This document shows positions 17,829 to 26,590 of a DNA stretch of 27,500 nucleotides, piece by piece; position 1 is the stretch's first letter, and every line of letters begins with the position of its first letter. Source of the stretch: Prorocentrum cordatum (taxonomy: Eukaryota > Sar > Dinophyceae > Prorocentrales > Prorocentraceae). The notes below the pieces were generated by a model. That model searched no databases. It saw only the letters and a list, made by a program, of their open reading frames with translations, and was not told where the DNA came from. The stretch is from assembly GCA_963575745.1 (NCBI GenBank), contig CAUYUJ010015948.1, positions 926,681 through 954,180 on the forward strand, in the 5' to 3' direction. A program made the translations under genes and the position numbers.

Positions 17829-18313
17829 TGACCGTGCGCGAGAAAAATAGAATGGGAATGGCATCACTGGACACATTCTCTATGCATTGAGCTCGGACAC
17901 CTACAAGTAAACCTATCTGGAGAATCTGGTGGGATCCACTCCCGCCTTCGCCAACAACTTTCCACCCGCGGTCGATGGGCACGAGAGGGAGCCGGCTGCG
18001 CATGCCGTCGGACGGCTTGTCGCAGCAGCTTCTCTCCCCGCCTCGGCTGTCTCGGGGCGTCGTTGACCCTCTCTTTGGGCATCCTCTGGTCTGCTGGGGC
18101 CGTCCGCACCGAGCGCCGCCTGGGGCCAGGTTTTTAGCGGCCAAAGAGGCTCCTCTTGAGCCTCTTGAGGCTGAACTCGCCTCCCCGAAGGCTCCCAAAG
18201 AGCTCCCGGACTACGGGGGCACAGCGGGGCTGCAGGGGGGAGGTGTGAATTGTGGAGAAGTGGGCCGCCCCTGGGCCTGGGCACCCAATCCATTGGTGCA
18301 TACGTGGACGTAT
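17829..18313. other. No gene seen
   Basis: Unassigned sequence. 18140-18210 has the GAGGCTCCT/CTTGAGG type of low complexity. No motif is recognised on either strand. Confidence 0.5.
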
Positions 18314-18403
18314 CATATATATATATATATATGTATACACATACATACATACATACATACATACATACATACATACATACATACATACATACATACATAC
18401 ATA
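18314..18403 (+). repeat. (AT)n then (CATA)n microsatellite
   Basis: An (AT)n run at 18314-18332 passes through GTATACAC into an almost pure CATA tetranucleotide run, which ends at the hairpin. Confidence 0.98.
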
Positions 18404-18443
18404 CTAGAACCACGCGCGCGCTTCGCGCGCGCTTAGGTTCTAG
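18404..18443 (+). repeat. Hairpin element copy 2 (40 bp)
   Basis: Outer arms CTAGAACC and GGTTCTAG, inner arms GCGCGCGC around a TTC loop, and a small internal loop between them. It is identical to 19470-19509 and immediately follows a (CATA)n run. Confidence 0.95.
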
Positions 18444-18649
18444 CTAGGAGGCGAGCTTGAGTCAACGAAAGTCGCAGGGAAGGGGGCAGGGGGAAGAAGG
18501 CCAGAGAGCGCTGAAGGATACAAATACTGGAACCCTCTTGTGATTTTGTGGGGGGCCTCGTCCGGCCGCTCGCTGGGAGTTTGACGTAGCTTCTCGGGAG
18601 CCTCTGAACCTGTCGGGGGCCTCCTGGAAGCAGGTTCGAAGCATTTTGG
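18444..18649. other. Spacer, no gene
   Basis: Unassigned spacer of about 200 bp. A small GGGGGCAGGGGGAAGAAGG patch is present near 18485. Confidence 0.4.
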
Positions 18650-19190
18650 GGGCCGATTTGGGGCTTCTCGGGGCCTCCTTTGGGCCTCTTGGGGGTCTCC
18701 TGGGGCCTCTTGAGGGGCCTCCTTGGGGCCTCCTGGCGGCCTCTTGGGGCGGAAGGCTCGAGCTTGCGGTTCGTGGTCCCCCTCTGGGCCCCCTCTTGGG
18801 CCCGTCTTGGGGCCCTCTTGGGCCATCTTGGGCGCCTCTTGGGCCGTCTTGGGGCCCTCTTGGGCTGTCCTGGGGCCCTCTTGGAAGCTTCTTGGGCCGT
18901 CTTGGGGCGGTCTTGGGCGCCTCTTGGGCCGTCTTGGACGCGGTGAAAGCCCAAGAGGCGAACATGCGAAAAATATACGTTTTCCCATAGGAATGGCACG
19001 ATTTTTGCTTCTTGGGCCTCTCTTGGGCTGCCTCTCGGAGCGTCTTGGAGGCTTCTGGGACCTTCTTGGTGTCATGACAGGCGTCTTGGAAGGCATCTGG
19101 AGCCATCGGAGCGCGTTCCGAAGCCGCCTGCGAACGATCTTGGACGGCGTCCGGCGGTCCGACGAGCCTCCGGGCCCCCCGGGGCCCACA
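18650..19190 (+). repeat. CTTGG array with 10/11-bp spacing
   Basis: Between 18650 and 18940 CTTGG words recur at nearly regular distances. Positions 18795, 18806, 18817, 18827, 18838, 18848 and 18859 give steps of 11, 11, 10, 11, 10 and 11. A 21-bp step keeps both strands open, which explains the long Pro/Arg/Lys frames. From 18940 to 19190 the pattern decays. Confidence 0.85.
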
Positions 19191-19239
19191 TTTGTGGTCG
19201 GGGTCCCGGCCCCGGGCCCCCGGACCCGGTGCGCCGTTA

Positions 19240-19299
19240 TATGTATATATACATACATACATACATACATACATACATACATACATACATACATGCATG

Positions 19300-19343
<44 letters not shown>

Positions 19344-19460
19344 CATACATACATACATACATACATACATACATACATACATACATACATACATACATAC
19401 ATACATACATACATACACACACATACATACATACATACATACATACATACAGATACACAC
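19240..19460 (+). repeat. (CATA)n microsatellite with internal (CTGC)n block
   Basis: A CATA run from about 19249 is interrupted at 19299-19344 by a CTGC tetranucleotide run, then resumes to about 19450 with a few CACA variants. The hairpin copy 3 follows at 19470. Confidence 0.98.
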
Positions 19461-19469
19461 GCAACCACA

Positions 19470-19509
19470 CTAGAACCACGCGCGCGCTTCGCGCGCGCTT
19501 AGGTTCTAG
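19470..19509 (+). repeat. Hairpin element copy 3 (40 bp)
   Basis: Identical to 18404-18443 over 40 bases and again directly after a CATA/CACA tract. Confidence 0.95.
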
Positions 19510-20159
19510 CGATTCCAAATCAACTTACTGGACTGGATGAGGATGGACATAATGCCGCATGGATCACCATCTGGGAGCGTGCTCCCTGATGAACGCTTAA
19601 GGAGTCGTTGAAAGCAGGCCCCAAGATATCCGGCTGCTGTGAGCAGACACACCGAGCAGCTGCCCGACGGGAACCTTTGGGAGGCTTCGGGAGGAACGTG
19701 GCCTGTGGACCGTCTTTCGCGAACTCGAAGAATTTCTTGGCGTCTGGAGGGTCCCTCGGACAATCTCGGAGGTGCTTTGGAGGTCCCTTGGAAACCCTGG
19801 GGGCCAATGATATTGGGCAACTCAAACCATCCAAGGGATGCCACGTTCAGTCGAAGGCGTACCGGGCGCGGCCCTGCAGATCCCTTAAGTCGTACTGCGC
19901 CTTGCTGGGAAGCGTTAAGATGATGCACGACACAGACGGTACCAGACAGATGACGCGGCTCCCTCTTCTAATGGAGGCGACGTCCAACACGACTTCGCGC
20001 CATAGGTATGCGTGCTGGGCGATTTTCCCCTGCTGTTGTCCGGAAAGCGCCCAGGAAGGCCCCATGAACGCGCGCAACGCAGCCACGTGGAGGACCCAGG
20101 GCAGCCTACGTATGGGGGGGCGCCCTGGAACGCCTAACAGCTTGGGATAACCATCCTGG
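19510..20159. other. No supported gene; one weak minus-strand frame
   Basis: This is the least repetitive stretch of the right half. A minus-strand frame from about 20150 to 19847 (with GQQQGKIAQHAYLWREVVLD) has natural-looking composition and could be an exon, but I recognise no family and no clear splice sites. It runs on upstream into a Pro/Arg array. Confidence 0.3.
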
Positions 20160-20330
20160 TGGCTGCCTGTGGGGAACGCTCTTGGAGGGCTCCTGGGGTC
20201 TCTTCGTTTTTTTTGGGGGGGAGGGGGTCTCTTCGGTTTTTGGTGGGGGTCTCCTGGTGGTCTCTTGGGACTTCTTGGGTGTGCCTCGGGGGCCCCCCCA
20301 GGGCTCTTGGAGTCTGTGCTCGAGATGTCG
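20160..20330 (+). repeat. CTTGG/GGTCTC low-complexity tract
   Basis: GGTCTCTT, TCTTGG and poly(G) words (GGTCTCTTCGTTTTTTTTGG). It is the same family as the 18650 array, less regular. Confidence 0.75.
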
Positions 20331-20403
20331 AACAAACTGAATTTGAGGGATTTCCCTTTATCCGTAGCTGGGCCTCCTACCACTCAGTGGGGCAGGATGC
20401 TGG

Positions 20404-20640
20404 GTGAGGGCAGCTGAGGGGGGAAGGAATAAAGGAGAGATGTGGATGAGGGAGGAGGGAGGCGGAAACGCACGAGAGAGGCGGAGAGAGGAAGGTGTGA
20501 AGGAGAGACGAAGAAGAGGGAGGAGGGAAAATATCGCAGCGGGGAGGAGGGAGGAAGGAAGGAGAAGGATGTGGAACGGAAGACGGAGGAGAACCAAGAC
20601 CAGGTGAGAAAGAGAGAGAGAGAGAGAAAACAAAACAAAC
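20404..20640 (+). repeat. Purine-rich tract
   Basis: Mostly GGAGGGAGG, GAAGGAAGGAG and (GA)n over more than 200 bp. The minus-strand Leu/Ser/Phe frames are by-products. Confidence 0.9.
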
Positions 20641-20769
20641 ACATATAACCGACAACGAAGGATGGGAGACGGAAGCGCACTCTGGGGCACGCTAGAGCCT
20701 GGGACAGGAGAGAACGGACGGGCATGGGCGAACTTTACAAACAAAATAATCCCTTGTTTTTTCAAGTTG

Positions 20770-21490
20770 GCTCTGAAGGCCCCGAGGGGCCCCCAAGATC
20801 GCCCCACGAGGCCTCCAAGAGTCCCCCAAGAGCTCCGGGGAAGCCCTCGAGAGGCCAACATCATTGCAACACTAGGAACATTACGATTTTTGTGTTCTCG
20901 CATTTCTGACTCAGAGACGCTTCCGAGGCTAGCGCATGCATCCCAAGAGAACTCCAAGATGCCCCCAAGATGCGTTCCGAGCGGCTGTTGCGGGCCTGGA
21001 GCCCTCCTGGGGGCCTCTTGGGAGCTCTCCAGAGCCTCTCGGGGCCCTCTTCGGCGCTGGATGCCTCCAGGGCGGCTCCCGGGAGCTCGTTGGGGCCTGC
21101 TCGGAGCGTCTTTGGCCTCGGTGCTGCCTCTTCGGGCGTCATGGGGAGCCTCTAATAGCCTCTTCGGGCCACTTCCCGCCGCTCGGGACGCCTCCTGGGG
21201 ACCTCTTGGAGCTCTCTTTGGGGGCTTGCGCAAGCTTCGGAAGCGTGTCGGAGGCGGAAGTGCGAGAAGACAGACAACCGTTGCTTTTTGATGGGGGGTT
21301 CAATGACTTTAGTATCTCGAGGGTTTCCCCAGACCTCTTGGGGGACTCGATATTAAATGCTCTTGGGGGCTTCTGGATCCGTCAGAGGTCCGGCTTGGAC
21401 AGCCTTGGAGCACTCTTGGGCTGTCTCGGGGGCGTCCTGGGCCGTCTTCAAGCTCTCCCGGGGCTCTGCCCAGGAGGGCGGTACCGGGGA
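20770..21490. repeat. Degenerate CCAAGA / TCTTGG tracts
   Basis: 20780-20830 and 20940-20970 are CCCCAAGA type; 21000-21230 and 21320-21480 are CTCTTGG/CTTGG type. Orientation reverses between them, as at 17029-17592. No gene is supported in either strand. Confidence 0.7.
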
Positions 21491-21563
21491 TTTGCTGGAA
21501 ATGATAGAGTAGTTGGCGGAACCCCAGGGGGGACTTTATTATAGAAGTCATAAAACAACATCT

Positions 21564-21668
21564 CCTCATCTCCTCCTCCTCTCCCTTCTCCTCCTCCGCC
21601 TCCTCCCCCTTCTCTTCCTCCTCCTTCTCCTCCTCCTCCTCCTCCTCCTCCTCCCTCCTTTTCTCCCT
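21564..21668 (+). repeat. (CTC)n pyrimidine tract
   Basis: CTCCTCCTC runs with CTTCTC interruptions. The plus-strand poly-Leu frame through it is an artefact. Confidence 0.95.
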
Positions 21669-22095
21669 CATCATTCGAATGGTATCCCTGTCAAAGCATG
21701 CCTCGCTCCACTCTGCAGCAGGGTGCCAGCCTTCTCCAGCTTGCCTTTGAAGGCGGATATTCTAGACTTCACCTTGAACATCTCCTCGGACTATGAAGAT
21801 GAGAACGGCGAGAGAAGGATGAGGATGATCAATACGAGGAAACTCTAGCTGTCAATGCCAACTCTGTGCGGTGCGGGGAAATCGAAAAAAACTACAAAAG
21901 GAGACGGAGATAGAGAGAGAGAGACAGAGAGACGGCGAAACAAAACGCTTTGGTGACCATTCCGCAGCCTGCCGTAATGGTATTCGCAAGAGCTGGACAA
22001 GACATTGGCCAAGGAGAAGCCAAGTATGCAACAACATCCTAGCACAACCATTTCGTCCTTACTATGGGGAGCGTCCGTATTGATCGAGGAAGAAA
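21669..22095. other. No gene seen
   Basis: Unassigned sequence between two microsatellites. GAGATAGAGAGAGAGAGAC patches begin at about 21900. Confidence 0.5.
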
Positions 22096-22360
22096 GATAT
22101 ATAGAGAGAGAGAGAGCGAGAGAGAGAGAGAGAGGAGGCAGAGACAGAGGAGTGAGAGGGAGAGAGAGACATAGATATCGAGACACAACCAGACTGAGAG
22201 AGAGAGAGAGACATAATGATATGGTTCGACACAGGGAGAGAGCAGAGAAAGAGAGAGAGAGAGAAAGAGATAATGATAACGATATATATATATAGAAATA
22301 AACGAGAGGGACAGAGATAAGACAGAGAGAGAACGAGAGAGAGAGAGAGAACGAGAATAC

Positions 22361-22391
<31 letters not shown>
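22096..22391 (+). repeat. (GA)n microsatellite
   Basis: Long AGAGAGAG runs with GACATA, GATAATGATA and (TA)n interruptions. Confidence 0.97.
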
Positions 22392-22394
<3 letters not shown>

Positions 22395-22402
22395 TCTCTG
22401 AA

Positions 22403-22595
22403 CCCCTTGGTCCGACAACTTCTGGTCATAGTTTAAGCTCCTCTACTTCACGAGTCCCCGAATGAGTGACGCGCCTCTTTTACAAGCAGGCCATGAGGGT
22501 TCTGCATTCCTTGGGAAGTGGGGCGGGCGGAGCACGGGCCCGCGCGAAACACACAAGCTCAGCATGGCCCTGTTGTCAACCTTGAATCCGCTGCT
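22403..22595 (+). repeat. Diverged direct repeat C, copy 1
   Basis: Shares TTGGTCCGACAACTTCTGG-type, CGCCTCTTTTACAA, GGACCACGGGCCCGCG-type and ACACAAGCTCAGCA-type blocks with 22727-22915. Identity is roughly 70-80% by eye. Confidence 0.65.
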
Positions 22596-22726
22596 CGCGA
22601 ATTTGCCTATAACTGAACAAATGGGTTCCATGGCGGGTGAGCTTGAGCAAACACGGTTCTGGAACAGACGGCCAGGTCACGCAGGGACGCAAGAGAAATG
22701 AAGACAGTTCAACTGCATATACTATC

Positions 22727-22915
22727 CCAACCCCTGGGTCCGAAAACTCCTGGCCAGAACTCTGGCCTGTCCCCCTCGCGAGCTTCCGACGATGCCACGT
22801 GCCTCTTTCACAAACAACCCCTGCAGTTTCAATGCTCCTTGATAAGCGGGACAGGCGGACCACGGGCCCGCGAAACACGCAAGTTAAGCAGGGTCCTGCT
22901 GTCACCCTGACCTCC
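22727..22915 (+). repeat. Diverged direct repeat C, copy 2
   Basis: Partner of 22403-22595, about 325 bp downstream. Contains TGGGTCCGAAAACTCCTGG, TGCCTCTTTCACAA and GGACCACGGGCCCGCGAAAC. Confidence 0.65.
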
Positions 22916-23173
22916 TGTTCTGGTTTATTGCGCCCCCTTCTTTCTCGGGGTTTGGGTCGGGAGGGGCCAAAACAAAACAGAAAACTCACGGTTTCTTCTA
23001 GGCCTCCTCTTCCGGACAGGCGCGAAATCACGCGTCAATTTTTCGCTGGATTGGGTCCGCTCCCAAGGGCCAGGTGCACGCAGTCAGCCCGATGATCACA
23101 GGAGGCAACCTGCAGAAGGAAACGCTGGAGCCCGCTCAACAGTGTCGACGAGACGGGAGCATTCGGGGGCCCT
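22916..23173. other. Spacer, no gene
   Basis: Transition into the GC-rich block; I see no motif. Confidence 0.4.
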
Positions 23174-24230
23174 TCAAAGCCTCCATGAAAAATGAGGAGC
23201 GACCCAGCAATTTTGGTATTGTGATGGCTGCTGCACTGACAAACAGGCGCGAGCGTCAAATTCTTGTTTGTAAATTGTCGTATACGTCTCATTTGATGAG
23301 AACCCAACCCAGCGTCCGCGCCTGCGGCAGGTCTCCAGCGCACCGTATCTCGCTGCGATCTCGATGGTCGCGGTGCGATTCATGCTGCGAGGCGCGCCGA
23401 GGTGGCTCTGGCCAAGCGTCGGCGCGCCGATGGTCCACTGCCTCCTGTACTCCGCGACGCTGATGGGGAACGCCAGCTTCTCCTCGTCTGGTTCGAGCCC
23501 GTTTTCGCATCGTCATCTCGGCGTCGGTCTCCGAACACTGGCCAGGTCGCCCCCGTCGAAAACATGGCTCTCGAGTCAGAGCGACACCCGGCCTTGTTCC
23601 CAACAGAACGTGTCCTGCGACAAATATACCACGCAGGCCGCTATCATATTGCCTCGCGCCAGCATGTCGCCGCAAGGGGCCCCGCGACTTTGCCGCAGAA
23701 GCTGCCGCCTTCTTGGGCCATCTTGAACGTCTGCCACGCCGGCGGGGCTCGCGATGCCAGCGGGGCTCGCTCCTGCGTTCGGGAAAAATGAATGACGAAA
23801 CTCGGCGACAGATGCCCCCACATAGGTGCGGGCCTACCGCTCGCAACAACATAGGCAGGACATGTAGGCCGCCAGCGCGCGATCCCGTTCTTCATGGGAC
23901 TCGACGGCCACCCCGCGCAGACGCACGTCGTCCAGCAGCTCGTAGGCCGCAGGCCCAATTGACATAGATCTTGTTCGCGATGTCTGTGACCTTGTGCACC
24001 AGCAGCTTCTTGGCGGGCTTTGTCTAGCCCCCGGGAAGGCGATCGTCGTCTGAGCGCAACGCCCGAACGCCTCTCTTGCGAAGAGGGGCGAACGTGGTCG
24101 CAGGCTTGGGGAAATTCCTCTTCTGTTACATGTAGACGCTGGGTCTGATGTCCTCGCTCATCCTGCCACCCTGCGTCCGCGCGCATAGTCAGACGCAGCA
24201 GCATCGCCAACGCCGTCCTCCGCATCGCTG
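23174..24230 (-). pseudogene. Tyrosine-recombinase-like region of the DIRS remnant
   Basis: The C-terminal end is the clearest part: minus frame 23383-23174 reads ARYGALETCRRRGRWVGFSS and then NETY, resembling the conserved (R)RGRW...S...Y end of DIRS-type recombinases, with a Tyr at the expected distance. Upstream pieces in other frames (LGLRPTSCW near 24000; YVVASGRPAPMWGHLSP near 23840) look like the linker and N-terminal part of the same polyprotein. Catalytic Arg and His upstream could not be placed with certainty. It is broken by several frameshifts. Confidence 0.5.
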
Positions 24231-24319
24231 GTGCCCCGCTGCAGCCCGCAGACGCGCCCTCGCACCTCAGGGCGAGCCCCTCACTTTCAGCCTCCCTCTC
24301 TTGGTCGCAGCGTCTGGCC

Positions 24320-24590
24320 GGGCCGGCGCGCCTTTCAACGGCCCATCGGCCGCGTTTCGCTTTGAACTTGCCCAGTGGGACCTCGGCCGAATTCCTGGGA
24401 CTAGCTGCAAGGTGCCGCTGGCTCGCGCCTGCCTCAGCAACGCCCGAGATGACGGACGACTTTCGCCCAGGCGTCCCAGGGTGACCAGGCTGTCGGCATC
24501 GATCGCGACCTTATCGCCCCAGTTTCGCCTGCGCCGAGCCAGCCGACGCAGCGCCATGAGCGCCGCGCGGCGCTCAGCGATATTCTTGCG
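24320..24590 (-). pseudogene. RNase H-like second half of the DIRS remnant
   Basis: One clean frame carries ERRAALMALRRLARRRRNWG, then DADSLVTLGRLGESRPSSRA, and SSKRNAADGPLKG. This fits the RNase H order of a helix with the catalytic Glu, a strand ending in Asp-Ser, and a closing N-A-A-D-x-P motif. The usual Asn-x-x-Glu at the helix start reads Asn-Ile-Ala-Glu. The first Asp of the fold would be in VTDAG near 25600, so about 1 kb of methyltransferase-like sequence separates the two halves. Confidence 0.55.
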
Positions 24591-25049
24591 CTCGTCGCGA
24601 CTCCGGGTTCTGGCAGCCGCCAGGTGCTGGATGTCCTCGCGCGCCGCCGAGTCAGGAACGTCCTTCTCCGCCGAGAGACTCCGCGGACCCAGTAAGAGCG
24701 GCCTCTCCGTCCTGGGCGCCGCGCCTGGCTTCGCGCACCGCGGCGCCATCTGCGCCGTCGACCTCGCGTGCCCCTCGTGCAGCTCGTCTGGGTGCGGGCG
24801 GGCTACCTTCGCCCAGCGCCACCCGACCTTTTCCTCGTGCCCTTGAGTTCCTTGGGGCACGCCTCTTCGTCGGGGCCAATGGTCCCCTGGTCGTGGAACA
24901 TCGACTGGTCGGCCCCCTGCATCTGCGACCCAGCTCTCGGGGCGCCGACGATTTCGCCAGCGTCCGCGCAGGCTTCCCCCGCTCCGCCCCGCGCGCGCAG
25001 GAGCCCAGGCCCGCCCGGCGGACGCCCTCCCGCCCCGTGATCTCCATCG

Positions 25050-25395
25050 GCGGGGGCGCCCAGCAGGGCGAACTCGCAAGATTCTTCAAACCGAATGGGG
25101 CCCCCCGCTTCAGGTACTTACTGACCACTCTCACCGCTGTCACCATTAGGTCGGCGCCCTCGTCCGCCAACTCGTGGTCCTTCGCGCCGGGGCCCTGATC
25201 TCCCAGCGCCTCCCCCCGGGCGCGGGGGCGAGGTGCTCGCGCCCTCCGCCGTGTCGCGCGCGGCGGAGCCAGATGGACCGGCCAGTGGGCCCGTGCAGCC
25301 GCGCCCCCGAACAGACGCCCCAGGTGCGCGATATCACCCCAATCGCGATCGCCCCTGAGAGCCGCCCCAAGCCCGCGAAGAGCTCGAAAAGCCCG
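25050..25395 (-). pseudogene. Cytosine-C5-methyltransferase-like segment
   Basis: Three motifs in the right order recall C5-DNA methyltransferases: motif I-like FELFAGLGRLSGA (25388-25350), motif IV-like HLAPPRAT (about 25275-25252) and motif VI-like GLKNLASS (about 25090-25066). The catalytic PPC is PPR here and the ENP is KNL, so it cannot be active. A frame change lies between motifs I and IV. Capture of cytosine methyltransferases by dinoflagellate retrotransposons has been reported. Assignment here is by motif and position only. Confidence 0.45.
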
Positions 25396-25689
25396 GGCGC
25401 CCCCCCGCGAGCCCCCCCTCCCTCGCCAGGTGCTGGTATGCCGGGGTCTCCGCCTCCATCTCCCGCTTCTCCGCTTCTGAATGGGACTCGCGCGAGCTCG
25501 TCGACCGCCCCAGCTCGCGCCCCCCTTCGCATGGGGCCCTCGCCTCGTCGACGTCAGCTCGGCTCGCCGCGGTGCCAAAACGCTGATAGCCCGCGTCAGT
25601 CACGGGCGCCCGCTCGCGCCGCTCGGAGCCCAGGCGCGCGCCGCGGGGCGCCGAGGGCGAGACAGCCACAATGAACTCGTCGAGCACTT

Positions 25690-26240
25690 CGTCCAGCGGG
25701 GGGCCTCGGCTTGTTCTCGATGCCCTTGCGCCCAACGGCTCGCGCGGCGGGGCGCGCTCGCGGCGTCTCGCGCGCAGCCGAGGATCCTGGCCCAGGGCCC
25801 CGCGAGCGACTCCACTGCGACGGGGGCTGCCTTCGCCTGCTTGAGCAACGCTTCTGCGGCCCGGGCCGCAGGGCGCAGCTCCCCCCCCGCCGCCCGCGCC
25901 GCCTTGGAGCTCGCGCCGAGCGCGACCCCCGGCGAGCGCTCCAGGCCCCCCCGAAATTCTCCTTGTGGGCCGCCAGGCCCGCTGCTTCGAGGGCCCGCTT
26001 CGCCCCGGCTCCGTCCGCCTTCGCCTGCAGCGCCGCGACGCCCAACCCCGTCGGGCTCGAATCGGAACCCAGCGTAGTCGTCGATGAAGATCCAGCACAA
26101 CAACGACTCCACGTAGCACTGAAGCGCGACCGACCCGCGCTGAATACGGCCTGCTTCTTGGAGCCCGCCTGCGCCCCCCATGGCGCCCTGCAAGGTCGAG
26201 TGCGCCATCGGCGAACCCCGCGGGCAGCGAACCCCGCGCG
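25690..26240 (-). pseudogene. Reverse transcriptase region of the DIRS remnant
   Basis: A degenerate motif B (GSPMAHSTLQGA, near 26214) precedes LQCYVESLLCWIFIDDYAGF, the palm with Asp-Asp. After a frameshift near 26040 comes AALQAKADGAGAKRALEAAG and LAAHKENFGG, resembling the segment after the palm. A return to the first frame gives ELRPAARAAEALLKQAK and the connection region. Motif A was not recognised. Confidence 0.6.
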
Positions 26241-26590
26241 AACCCCGTGGACAGCGCCCTCGGGAGGCCAACCCCGCGCGAACCCCGAGGAGGCGGCCCG
26301 GGCGAACCCCGTTGGCAGCGCCCTCAGACGCGCGATCTTGCCTCCGCCAGGGCATTCGGAGACCGCCGGGCAGCTCGAGCTTCGCCCCATTCTGCTTCAG
26401 ACCCGGGTCGCTGTGGGGCTTGACCGCGTCGCGCGCCGCCCAGTCCACCTCGCGGCACCCCGGCGGCGCGGCCCTCGGCGGGCCCTGCAGGCGCGGGCGC
26501 CCCATGAAAGAAATCGACGCAAAACGGGTCGGCACCGACCCGGGGGGCGGCAAAGACGCATCGCTCGCCCGTAGGAGTGGGCGCATATCG

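Larger units (their letters stand above)
23174..26590 (-). mobile_element. Decayed DIRS-like retroelement remnant
   Basis: Read on the minus strand, motifs from a retroelement family that I recall as abundant in dinoflagellate genomes appear in the right order but scattered across all three frames. They are an RT palm (IFIDDYAGF, 26063-26090), an RNase H-like first Asp (VTDAGYQRFG, about 25600), and a cytosine-methyltransferase-like segment (FELFAGLGRL near 25388, then VHLAPPRAT near 25270 and KNLASS near 25083). A second RNase H-like half (24339-24590) and a tyrosine-recombinase end (CRRRGRW, about 23305-23325) follow. Repeated frameshifts and lost key residues show a dead copy. RT, RH, MT and YR together point to DIRS-type rather than LTR or LINE. 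No terminal repeats were found; the 5' end may extend beyond 26590. Confidence 0.65.

Noticed and set aside
18404-18443. Hairpin as a bacterial-type terminator
   Set aside because: There is no T run after it, and the context is a eukaryotic nuclear genome.
18440-19502. Long Pro/Arg/Lys-rich frames on both strands
   Set aside because: They follow the 21-bp step of the CTTGG array and run into (CATA)n peptides. There is no domain or start context.
21513-21848. Plus-strand frame with a poly-Leu stretch resembling a signal anchor
   Set aside because: The Leu run is the (CTC)n tract, and the downstream part has no recognised family.
21845-22429. Ser-Leu-rich minus-strand frame
   Set aside because: Coded by the (GA)n microsatellite.
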